Source of the DNA: an uncultured Lachnospiraceae bacterium
GTDB taxonomy: Bacteria; Bacillota; Clostridia; Lachnospirales; Lachnospiraceae
Length of the DNA: 15,810 bases
Direction: 5' to 3'
Assembly: GCA_958446555.1 (NCBI GenBank)
Contig: CAUCWU010000015.1
Coordinates: 1 to 15,810, forward strand
Shown here: piece after piece, positions 1 to 7,044 of the stretch
Position numbering within the stretch: the first letter of the stretch is position 1
How the letters are laid out: each line of letters starts with the position of its first letter
The notes under the pieces: generated by a model
Told to the model about the DNA's origin: nothing
Database searches by the model: none
What the model saw: only the letters and a program-made list of their open reading frames with translations
Made by a program: the position numbers and the translations under genes

Positions 1-151
1 GCAGACAAAAAAGGAAGCTGCCGATGCAGCACTTAAAGATGCACAGACGAAAAAAGCGAAGGCCCAGACAAGTCTTTCTGAGGCACAGAAAAAATATGAT
101 GAAGCAATTGCTCAAAATGGTGAGCTGACGCAGGTAGATGTCGATCAGGCG
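1..151 (+). repeat. 3' end of an upstream coiled-coil repeat copy
   Basis: Matches the end of the full copy at 464-1153 with a constant offset of 1002 bp and no indel. It shares the runs encoding KKEAADAALKDAQ, AQKKYDEAIAQNGELTQ and VDQA, with substitutions around 51-85. It shows that the repeat series continues upstream of the window. Confidence 0.85.
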
Positions 152-3100
152 AACACGGATGCAGAGGAAGCAAAAAATGCGGTGACAGAGCAGGAGTGTC
201 AGGTAGAATCCGCACAGAAAGAAGCCGATGCAGCAAAACAGGTTTTGGATGACGCAGAGAAAAAGAGAGCACAGGCAGAAGCAGATGTGCAGAAGGCAAA
301 AGAAGAAAGGGATGCAGCAAAGCAGACTTATTTACAGGAAGCAGAGAAGTCATCCGAGTCCGACAGCAATGTAAAATCTGCTCAGGAAGCAGCCCAAAAC
401 GCACAGAAGAAATTTGATGAAGCCAAGTCGGCAGCGGATGATTTGAAGGTACAGCAATCCAAAAAGCAGCAGGATCTTTTGGATGCACAGGCTGCAGCGG
501 ATGAGGCAGCTAAGACCTACCAGTCTGTCAAACAGAAGCTTGAGGAAAATGAACAGGCAAAGTCTGAGTTAGAGCAGGCCAAGAAAAATGTTACCGTGGC
601 AGATGATGCCTGCAGTAAAGCGCAGACGGAGTATGATGCGTTGGTTCAGGCATGGAAGGAAAAACAGGCGGAGGCTGCGGCATTAAACGAAAAGCTTAAG
701 GCAGCCCAATCGTGTGACTGGGAAAATGGAGACGAATTTGATGCGGCACTGGAACAATCTGACGAACGTTTTTTAAATTTAAACAAATTGATTCGCGCCT
801 ATATTCAGGCAAAAGAGGCGGAGACTGCGGCAGCGCAGGAACAGCAGGAAGCTAAAAAAGCAGTGCAGGATGCAGACACGGCAAAAGCGGCAGCAGAACA
901 AAAGAAAGCAGCAGCAAAAGAAGCAGTGAAGCAGGGATTTTCTGAGAACAAGACGCAATTTGAAAGCGAACTGCAGATGGCAAAGAATGAGGAATTGGAA
1001 GCGCAGACAAAAAAGGAAGCTGCCGATGCAGCACTTAAAGATGCACAAGCGAAAAAAACAGATGTCGAAACGGAGCGTTCCAAAGCCCAGAAAAAATATG
1101 ATGAAGCAATTGCTCAAAATGGTGAGCTGACGCAGGCAGATGTCGATCAGGCGCAGAATGCAGAGAAAGAAGCAGAAAATGCGGTGAAAGAGCAGGAGAG
1201 TCAGGTAGAATCCGCACGGAAAGAAGCCGATGCAGCAAAACAGGCATTGGAGACTGCAAAACAGGAGTTTGATAATCTGGGGGGCGCACAGGCACTGCAG
1301 GATGCAGAAAGTAAAAAAACGACTGCTCAGAAAAATGTAGAGCAGGCTGAAAAAGATAAAGATCAAACACAGCAGAATTTAGAGGCAGCACAGAAAGAAC
1401 TTGAAAACGTACAAAACCAGCTTAACAGTGCACAGAAAGCGCTGGAAACCAGTACAGCTGCAAAGACAGTAGCGGATGATGAATTAAAACGTGCGCAGAA
1501 AAATAAAGCTGACGTCGAGACGTTGCAGAAGGATACCGATGACAGAAAAATTCAGTGTGAGACAGAGATCAACAATTTGAATCAGAGCTTGAAAGCGTGT
1601 GAGGGAAAAATCATAACTGAACAGTATTCATTGGATTCCTTAGAGAAAAAAATTAGGACAATAAAAGGCAGGTTGCAGGGAGAAGGGATCCTCCAATCAG
1701 AACGTGAACATCTAGAGGCACAACTCGCTGATACTCAGGCAAGTCGTGATGCTAGCCAGAACCAGCTTGATGCTTACATGAAAGAGTATAATAAGCTTAC
1801 GAAAGAAAAAAATTCGTGGGAAGATAATTTGGAAACTGTGAACGCTAATTTAGCGTCTCTGAAGAAAATGCAAGCCGACGCAGATGAAAGGCTTCAGTCA
1901 GCCGAGACCGCGGCCAAACAAGCGCAGGCTGCTTTCGAAGAGGCTCAAAAAAAGTATGATGGGCTTACGACACAGAAATCTGATCAGGAAACGCAAGTAA
2001 ACGAATGTCAGACTCAATTAAAAGACAGAGAGAATGCCTTACAGACAAAGCAGGATGAACTGAATGTGATCGAGAGCCAACTGAACATTTTGAAACAGGC
2101 AGAGGACGCGGTAAAGTCGGCAGAAAGTGAAAAGAAAAACAAGGAAGCAGAGCTTAGTAATAAGCAGCAGGATCTTTTGGATGCACAGGCTGCAGCGGAT
2201 GAGGCAGCTAAGACCTACCAGTCTGTCAAACAGAAGCTTGAGGAAAATGAACAGGCAAAGTCTGAGTTAGAGCAGGCCAAGAAAAATGTTACCGTGGCAG
2301 ATGATGCCTGCAGTAAAGCGCAGACGGAGTATGATGCGTTGGTTCAGGCATGGAAGGAAAAACAGGCGGAGGCTGCGGCATTAAACGAAAAGCTTAAGGC
2401 AGCCCAATCGTGTGACTGGGAAAATGGAGACGAATTTGATGCGGCACTGGAACAATCTGACGAACGTTTTTCAAATTTAAATAAATTGATTCGCGCCTAT
2501 ATTCAGGCAAAAGAGGCAAAGACTGCGGCAGCGCAGGATCAGCAGGAAGCTAAAAAAGCAGTGCAGGATGCAGACGCGGCAAAAGAGGCAGCAGAACAAA
2601 AGAAAGCAGCAGCAAAAGAAGCAGTGGAGCAGGGATTTTCTGAGAACAAGAGGCAGTTTGAAAGCGAACTGCAGGCAGCAAACGATGAGGAATCGGTAGC
2701 GCAGTCAAAAAAAGAAGATGCCGATGCAGCACTTAAAGATGCGCAAGCGAAAAAAACAGATGCCGAAACGGAGCGTTCCAAAGCCCAGAAAAAATATGAT
2801 GAAGCAATTGCTCAAAATGGTGAGCTGACGCAGGCAGATGTCGATCAGGCGAACACGAATGCAGAGGAAGCAAAGAAAGCATTGGAGGCAGCAAATGATG
2901 AGCTGGCAGCTGTACAGAAACAGCTTACCTCAGCACAAGAATTGCTGCAAAATTGTGCTGATAGGAAAAAAGCCGCAGACGAAGACTATGATGAGGCAGT
3001 CAAAAAAAATAAGCTCAATGGTCAACAGACATTAGAAGCAAAACAGCAGCTTGATGAAAAACAGACGGCATTGGACAATGCAAATGTAAAGCTGACACAG

Positions 3101-3949
3101 GCAACTGATGTCGAGACTAGCGCAGAAAAAGAGGCTGCAGCAAAAGATACAACACTTCAGCAAAAACAGCAGGCGCTTCAAACAGCGAAGGATGCGGCAG
3201 ATTCAGCTGCAAAGAACAAAGAGTCTGTTCTGCAGTGCTTTGAAGCAAATGAGCAGGCAAAGCGAGAATTCGAACAGGCGAAGGAAGATTCTGCAGTAGC
3301 AGAAGATGCCTGCAAAAAGGCACAAAGTGAAGCAGACACCGCTTTGCAAATGTGGAATGAAAAACAGGCACTGGCTGCACAATGGAAAGTAAATCTGCAG
3401 GCACTTGCATCCTGCGATTGGGAGAACGGACAGGAATTTGATCTGTCTCTGGAAGAAGCAGATGAACGTTTCGTCAGACTAAATGAGTTGATTCGGGCAT
3501 ATATGCAGGCAAAGAAAAATCAAAAGGCAGCAGAAGATACAGCGGAAACGGCACAGGAATGGTACAGTCAGTTATGTGCAGCAGTGACGAAAGCAAAACA
3601 GGAGTATGCTGTCGCGCTGGCAGACGAAGCAATTGCACAGGAGATATACGATTCCTTCTTAAAAGAACAGGAGACGAGCGAAGAAGAGAGCAGCTCATCT
3701 GAGGCGTCCAGCGAAGAACAGACATCGCCAGAAGAATCTAGCGAAGAAGAGGCATCGCCATCAACCTCACAGGAATCACAGGCTCAGACTCAAACCCAGA
3801 GCCAGACTCCAAGCTCCAGTCAGGAAGAAAGCCAAATAAAAGATGTTGTTCTCGGAATTGAGGATTACAGTATGCTATTTGGATTGGGATTAGCAGGAGC
3901 AGGCGGCATGCTTCTCATCTGGTTGGCGTTAAAATTCAAGCGTATTTAA
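2..3949 (+). CDS. Giant repetitive coiled-coil surface protein, C-terminal part (5' end outside window)
   Basis: The frame is open from the first base, so the N-terminus and start are upstream; 1315 residues are visible. Nearly all is Ala/Glu/Lys/Gln-rich with heptad-like runs (AQKEADAAKQ, EAKKAVQDAD), as in long alpha-helical coiled coils. Repeats of about 230 residues occur at least twice in full, with one partial and one degenerate copy. A block at about 1500-2150 is less Ala-rich, with more Leu, Asn and Ile. A Ser/Glu/Gln-rich linker (3668-3838) leads to one hydrophobic segment (3872-3931) and a short basic tail (KFKRI). This order (stalk, low-complexity linker, membrane segment, positive tail) resembles wall- or membrane-anchored Gram-positive surface proteins, but no LPXTG is visible. 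Several cysteines recur at fixed repeat positions. I do not recognise a named family. A surface fibre or adhesin stalk is inference. A good terminator follows, so it appears transcriptionally separate from the sugar locus. Confidence 0.85.
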   Translation, partial: QTKKEAADAALKDAQTKKAKAQTSLSEAQKKYDEAIAQNGELTQVDVDQANTDAEEAKNAVTEQECQVESAQKEADAAKQVLDDAEKKRAQAEADVQKAKEERDAAKQTYLQEAEKSSESDSNVKSAQEAAQNAQKKFDEAKSAADDLKVQQSKKQQDLLDAQAAADEAAKTYQSVKQKLEENEQAKSELEQAKKNVTVADDACSKAQTEYDALVQAWKEKQAEAAALNEKLKAAQSCDWENGDEFDAALEQSDERFLNLNKLIRAYIQAKEAETAAAQEQQEAKKAVQDADTAKAAAEQKKAAAKEAVKQGFSENKTQFESELQMAKNEELEAQTKKEAADAALKDAQAKKTDVETERSKAQKKYDEAIAQNGELTQADVDQAQNAEKEAENAVKEQESQVESARKEADAAKQALETAKQEFDNLGGAQALQDAESKKTTAQKNVEQAEKDKDQTQQNLEAAQKELENVQNQLNSAQKALETSTAAKTVADDELKRAQKNKADVETLQKDTDDRKIQCETEINNLNQSLKACEGKIITEQYSLDSLEKKIRTIKGRLQGEGILQSEREHLEAQLADTQASRDASQNQLDAYMKEYNKLTKEKNSWEDNLETVNANLASLKKMQADADERLQSAETAAKQAQAAFEEAQKKYDGLTTQKSDQETQVNECQTQLKDRENALQTKQDELNVIESQLNILKQAEDAVKSAESEKKNKEAELSNKQQDLLDAQAAADEAAKTYQSVKQKLEENEQAKSELEQAKKNVTVADDACSKAQTEYDALVQAWKEKQAEAAALNEKLKAAQSCDWENGDEFDAALEQSDERFSNLNKLIRAYIQAKEAKTAAAQDQQEAKKAVQDADAAKEAAEQKKAAAKEAVEQGFSENKRQFESELQAANDEESVAQSKKEDADAALKDAQAKKTDAETERSKAQKKYDEAIAQNGELTQADVDQANTNAEEAKKALEAANDELAAVQKQLTSAQELLQNCADRKKAADEDYDEAVKKNKLNGQQTLEAKQQLDEKQTALDNANVKLTQATDVETSAEKEAAAKDTTLQQKQQALQTAKDAADSAAKNKESVLQCFEANEQAKREFEQAKEDSAVAEDACKKAQSEADTALQMWNEKQALAAQWKVNLQALASCDWENGQEFDLSLEEADERFVRLNELIRAYMQAKKNQKAAEDTAETAQEWYSQLCAAVTKAKQEYAVALADEAIAQEIYDSFLKEQETSEEESSSSEASSEEQTSPEESSEEEASPSTSQESQAQTQTQSQTPSSSQEESQIKDVVLGIEDYSMLFGLGLAGAGGMLLIWLALKFKRI
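464..1153 (+). repeat. Coiled-coil repeat unit, full copy A (690 bp, 230 residues)
   Basis: Aligns without gaps to 2162-2851 at an offset of 1698 bp. By eye the first 310 bp (464-773 against 2162-2471) are identical, including silent positions; after that scattered differences appear. It encodes KQQDLLDAQ at the start, an ADDAC segment, the SCDWENG/DERF/LIRAY segment (710-814), a lysine-rich helix, and NGELTQADVDQ at the end. Confidence 0.93.
2162..2851 (+). repeat. Coiled-coil repeat unit, full copy B (690 bp, 230 residues)
   Basis: Second full copy of the unit at 464-1153. The 5' 310 bp are identical to copy A, while the 3' 380 bp carry silent and amino-acid changes (for example ERFSNLN here against ERFLNLN). 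The cysteine-containing segment lies at 2408-2512. The sharp step from identity to divergence suggests recent gene conversion or duplication of only the 5' portion. Confidence 0.93.
3164..3514 (+). repeat. Degenerate C-terminal copy of the repeat unit
   Basis: Aligns at protein level with the first half of copies A and B at an offset of 1002 bp from copy B: KQQ at the start, NEQAK, AEDACKKAQ, then SCDWENG, DERF and LIRAY at 3410-3514. Nucleotide identity is much lower than between A and B, so this copy is older or under different constraint. Similarity fades after QAK, and the protein moves into its Ser/Glu-rich linker. Confidence 0.8.
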
Positions 3950-3967
3950 ACATTTTTTCCATCTTCA

Positions 3968-4003
3968 GGGGGCTGGTTAGTACACTAGCCTCCTAAATTT
4001 TTT
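3968..4003 (+). terminator. Intrinsic terminator of the coiled-coil gene
   Basis: A 10-bp stem (GGGGGCTGGT with ACTAGCCTCC, two G-U pairs) closes a 6-nt loop and is followed by TAAATTTTTT. It lies 19 bp past the stop codon and separates the surface-protein gene from the sugar locus. Confidence 0.85.
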
Positions 4004-4080
4004 GAAATTTGATGTGGGAAATTTCAGTAAAAGAAAAACGAGAAGTTTACTAGTCAGAGCTGGCTGCAGCACCCTTCCAC

Positions 4081-4110
4081 TTGTCAAATCCTAATTAAGT
4101 GTGATATACT
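4081..4110 (+). promoter_or_regulatory. Probable sigma-A promoter of the AraC-type regulator
   Basis: TTGTCA (4081-4086) and TATACT (4105-4110) are 18 bp apart, close to consensus for the housekeeping sigma factor. A transcript starting near 4117 would give a leader of about 40 nt before the ATG at 4158. It also rules out the in-frame GTG at 4101, which lies inside this promoter. Confidence 0.65.
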
Positions 4111-4157
4111 GCCCACAAATGGCCGGATTTGTGCAGCAAGAACGAGGGGTGAGTAAA

Positions 4158-5066
4158 ATGGGAGGAAAATGGTCGCAAAAAGAGTCAGAAAGCAATATGC
4201 TAGAGCAGGTTATATATGAAATTGCAGATTTTCCAATTCTCAGTCGTGAGTGGGTTCTTGAGGGTAAAGACAGAGGGGAGATTCCTTGGCATTGGCATTC
4301 TCAAGTTGAATTTTTATATGTGGAAAAGGGCGAAATAACCTGCTGCATTAATACATCATCAATTGTATTAAGAGAAAATGAGGGGATTTTTATCAACTCA
4401 AAGGAAAGCCATAGTATTTTGCGAAATGTCGGGGCAGGACGAATAAAAACCATCCTGCTTCCAGCTGAGTTTGTTTTTGGAACAGACAATTATTTTTACA
4501 AGGAGTGCATCAAACCTATTGCCCATCAGGAGCAGTACCAGTACATTTGTCTGACTAGTGAAAGGGACTGGCAGAAGGACATACTAAGCGAGATGGAAAA
4601 GCTGCGCTGTTACTGTGAGAAAAATATTGCAAAGAAAATGTCTTCTATTATTTTTTCCGTGTGCCGTATTTGGGAAAAACTAGCAAATTTTCGTCAGGAA
4701 ATTCCAGTAACTGATCCGTCTGAGGTTCGAAGTCCGTCGCAGATTCGTTTGCAGCAGATGCTTGCCTTTATCAAAAAACATTACTCTGAGCCTATTACAC
4801 TTGGTGATATATCAGGTGCAGCTAATATTAGCCAGAGCGAGGCTGCGCGCTGTTTTAGGAAAAATCTTGATGTTACGCCATTTAATTATTTGATTCATTA
4901 TAGGCTTGAAGTAGCAAAAATGATGCTTCAGTCGTCTGAAATGTCAATTACGGAGATTGCCATGCAGTGTGGTTTTGAGAGTGTCAGCTATTTTGACCGA
5001 GTGTTTCGAAAGTACTACTGGTTGACACCGAAAGAATTTAGAGGAAGCATTGATTTATACAATTGA
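4158..5066 (+). CDS. AraC-family transcriptional regulator with cupin sensor domain
   Basis: A 302-residue protein. The N-terminal half resembles a sugar-sensing cupin (AraC_binding type), with a PWHWHSQVEF segment holding His45 and His47 and the usual YVEKGE turn. The C-terminal ~100 residues (from about Gln195) are a typical AraC DNA-binding domain with two helix-turn-helix units: TLGDISGAANISQSEAARCF, then SITEIAMQCGFESVSYFDRV ending in the family's TPKEFR signature. The start is chosen because GAGGGG (4144-4149) lies 8 nt before ATG 4158 and a promoter sits just upstream. The gene directly precedes the binding-protein/permease/beta-galactosidase genes on the same strand, so it is probably their local activator responding to the imported sugar. 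That target and ligand are inference. No terminator is evident after it. Confidence 0.93.
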   Translation: MGGKWSQKESESNMLEQVIYEIADFPILSREWVLEGKDRGEIPWHWHSQVEFLYVEKGEITCCINTSSIVLRENEGIFINSKESHSILRNVGAGRIKTILLPAEFVFGTDNYFYKECIKPIAHQEQYQYICLTSERDWQKDILSEMEKLRCYCEKNIAKKMSSIIFSVCRIWEKLANFRQEIPVTDPSEVRSPSQIRLQQMLAFIKKHYSEPITLGDISGAANISQSEAARCFRKNLDVTPFNYLIHYRLEVAKMMLQSSEMSITEIAMQCGFESVSYFDRVFRKYYWLTPKEFRGSIDLYN

Positions 5067-5201
5067 GTACAGAAATTAAAAACAGTGGTGTTTACAATCA
5101 ATACACAAAGTTAAAAAATATCAAAATGCACAAGTAAAAAAAGATCAATCAAAATAAAAAATAAAATATGCATTATCATACATTGGCAAAATATGAAAGT
5201 T

Positions 5202-5231
5202 TTGTGAACTTTTTTGAAAATTTTGTACTAT
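5202..5231 (+). promoter_or_regulatory. Probable promoter of the sugar-uptake operon
   Basis: TTGTGA (5202-5207) and TACTAT (5226-5231) are 18 bp apart in an AT-rich stretch ahead of the solute-binding protein gene. The match is imperfect, as expected for an activator-dependent promoter. Upstream, AAAATATG occurs at 5163-5170 and again at 5188-5195, 25 bp apart. These could be binding half-sites for an AraC-type activator, but that is weak evidence. Confidence 0.45.
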
Positions 5232-5241
5232 CCTTTTGCTA

Positions 5242-5255
5242 TTTAACATGTTAAA
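5242..5255 (+). promoter_or_regulatory. Perfect 14-bp palindrome in the operon leader, possible operator
   Basis: TTTAACATGTTAAA is a perfect inverted repeat located about 10-15 bp downstream of the predicted -10 box, a position typical of repressor operators. No particular repressor is recognised from the sequence, and AT-rich palindromes also occur by chance. Confidence 0.4.
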
Positions 5256-5293
5256 CTGAATCCATCATTTTCGTAGGAAAAAGGAGGAGACAG

Positions 5294-6961
5294 ATGAGAA
5301 AGTACACAAAGAGATTGGTATCAGCAGCTATGTGCGCAGCGATGACCGCATCTATGATTCCGGCAACAGCATGGGCAGATGAGAGTAGCGATGAGATGTC
5401 CGTAATCCGTGTTATGGGAATTAACAACACCGTCACAACCGTGAATGGCGGTACCGTTTCCTTAAAGGATTGGATCGAGAGTGGAGACAGTCAGCTGTAC
5501 AATACCTTCACAGAGGAACTTGCAAAGAGAAATATCAAGCTCGAGTTCAATTTGATTGAAGAGGATCAGTACACGACTGTATGTCAGACAACTGTAGCGA
5601 GCGGAAACTTAGACTGCGATATCATGTACATTGAGCCTCTTGATGACAAGACCAAGCAGAGATTGATCGACAGAGGAATTTTTGTTCCGATCAATGAGAT
5701 CTGGGATCAGTCCGAGGAGGGAACTGCAAAAGAGTTCTTCACTGAGGGAGATGGAAAGTTCGTTTCTGAGCGTCTTGGAATGGAAGATGGAAATGTTTAC
5801 TGGCTGGCAGATATTCAGACCAGTAACTACAAGGGTGAAGTAACAACTGGTGCTGCACTGGCATTTAATATTCGTAAGGATTGGTTGGATGCATGTGGTC
5901 TTGAAGAGCCAACCACTCTGGATGAGTTTACAGCAGCACTTCAGGCATTTCAGGATAACGATTGCAACGGAAATGGAGTTGCAGATGAGGTTATTACAAT
6001 GAGCATTGCCGGATTCGGAACCGATATTGCTCAGTGGTTTGGCCTTGGACCTGGCATGGTATTCATCGATCCAAAGACCGATACATTAACCAGCCCATGG
6101 TATCAGGATCATATCAAGGATTATATTTCCTATATGAACAGCCTGTATGAAGCAGGACTGTTAGTAGACATCACCAATCAGACCAACACCAGACTGGCTG
6201 CAAACCAGATGTCCGGTGAGGCAAACTGGGCAGCACAGACATGGGAAGAGCCGTCCATTCAGGTACAGGAGGGTGCACAGCCGCCGTACTTAGAGCCGAT
6301 CGTAATCAAGGCTACCGACGACACTGAGCCATTTGTTCGTCTGCAGAGCGGTGAGAATCTGATGTCTAGAATTTATGCAGTAACAAATGAGTGTGAGGAC
6401 ACAGCAGCTGTTGCAAGACTGCTTGACTATATGTGTTCCCCAGAGTATGTAGAGTTAACTGAGCACGGTGTAGAGGGCGTGAACTTTACTCGTACAGAGG
6501 ATGGAGACTATCAGCAGCTGTCAGGTGATGACATTGATAACTCCATCATGAGCTTAATGTATGGTGCACTGTGGAACTCCAATGTATTACCTCGTATGGA
6601 TTTGAACAAGGATATGTCTACCGAGCTTGTTGCTGGAATCCAGCTTGGAAAGGATGCCGGAATTCCGGAGGGCTATCAGGCAAAGGCTGACTTTGCAGAT
6701 TGGGTATTCACCGAGGACATGGATAATACCGTAAACTATTCACCACTGACTATGCTTGCAGTCGCAACTCAGGATGAGACAAAGCGTACCAGCGAGATTT
6801 TGACCGATCTGGATACCTATTCGCAGGAGCTTTTAACCAAGTTGATCCTTGGACAGAAGAGTCTGGATGATTGGGATTCCTATATGGACGACTTGAAGCG
6901 TCTTGGTCTGGATGAATTAATTGAAATCTATCAGGGCCGTTACGACAGAACAAAGGGCTGA
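5294..6961 (+). CDS. Secreted family-1 extracellular solute-binding protein (oligosaccharide ABC importer)
   Basis: A 555-residue protein with a strong ribosome site (AAGGAGGAG) just before the ATG. Residues 1-28 form a signal peptide: basic start (RKYTKR), hydrophobic core and AWA before Asp29, a signal-peptidase-I site. The mature part resembles large LplA/YtcQ-type sugar-binding proteins (COG1653): an EDQYTTVCQTTVASGNLDCDI region in the first lobe and, at residues 221-232, a DNDCNGNGVADE loop that fits the calcium-binding loop common in this family. The next two genes are its permeases, so it captures the substrate outside the cell and delivers it to them. Oddly, there is no lipobox: Cys14 follows Met13 and lies too early, so lipid anchoring is not predicted, unlike most Gram-positive binding proteins. 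A large hairpin follows the stop, which may let this gene be expressed above the permeases. The natural ligand is unknown; the downstream beta-galactosidase suggests a beta-galactoside. Confidence 0.92.
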   Translation: MRKYTKRLVSAAMCAAMTASMIPATAWADESSDEMSVIRVMGINNTVTTVNGGTVSLKDWIESGDSQLYNTFTEELAKRNIKLEFNLIEEDQYTTVCQTTVASGNLDCDIMYIEPLDDKTKQRLIDRGIFVPINEIWDQSEEGTAKEFFTEGDGKFVSERLGMEDGNVYWLADIQTSNYKGEVTTGAALAFNIRKDWLDACGLEEPTTLDEFTAALQAFQDNDCNGNGVADEVITMSIAGFGTDIAQWFGLGPGMVFIDPKTDTLTSPWYQDHIKDYISYMNSLYEAGLLVDITNQTNTRLAANQMSGEANWAAQTWEEPSIQVQEGAQPPYLEPIVIKATDDTEPFVRLQSGENLMSRIYAVTNECEDTAAVARLLDYMCSPEYVELTEHGVEGVNFTRTEDGDYQQLSGDDIDNSIMSLMYGALWNSNVLPRMDLNKDMSTELVAGIQLGKDAGIPEGYQAKADFADWVFTEDMDNTVNYSPLTMLAVATQDETKRTSEILTDLDTYSQELLTKLILGQKSLDDWDSYMDDLKRLGLDELIEIYQGRYDRTKG

Positions 6962-6988
6962 TGATCGATTGAGAATCCGATAAAAACG

Positions 6989-7027
6989 GGGCCGCTGCGA
7001 ACAAAGCGTTTGCGAGCGGCCCTTTGT
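6989..7027 (+). terminator. Intercistronic hairpin after the binding-protein gene (partial terminator or mRNA stabiliser)
   Basis: GGGCCGCT pairs with AGCGGCCC, then, after a one-base bulge, GCGAAC pairs with GTTTGC around a 5-nt loop. The stem ends in TTTGT, a short and imperfect T tract. Such a strong stem with a weak tail inside an operon usually lets some transcription through and protects the upstream message, giving more binding protein than permease. Confidence 0.7.
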
Positions 7028-7044
7028 AAAAGGCTGGTGTATCT

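Noticed and set aside
182..184. GTG at 182 as the start of the coiled-coil gene
   Set aside because: The same frame is open without a stop to the window's first bases and encodes recognisable repeat sequence upstream, so 182 is an internal Val codon.
779..1366. Antisense open frames opposite the coiled-coil gene (also 1035-1391, 2539-2781, 3117-3410)
   Set aside because: Their Phe/Leu/Cys/Ser-rich translations are what the complement of Lys/Glu/Ala repeat codons produces, and no start context or family likeness is seen.
464..2851. Repeats as a CRISPR array
   Set aside because: The units are hundreds of bases long, lie in one open reading frame and are not short palindromic repeats with unique spacers.
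4101..4103. GTG at 4101 as the start of the AraC-type regulator
   Set aside because: It overlaps the probable -10 region and has no ribosome site; ATG 4158 has GAGGGG at good spacing.
5067..5293. Catabolite-repression (cre) site near the uptake operon
   Set aside because: I found no good match to the TGWAANCGNTNWCA pattern here or in the other intergenic regions by eye.
5294..5380. Solute-binding protein as a lipoprotein through Cys14
   Set aside because: Residues before Cys14 (Ala-Ala-Met) do not fit a lipobox and the preceding hydrophobic core is too short.
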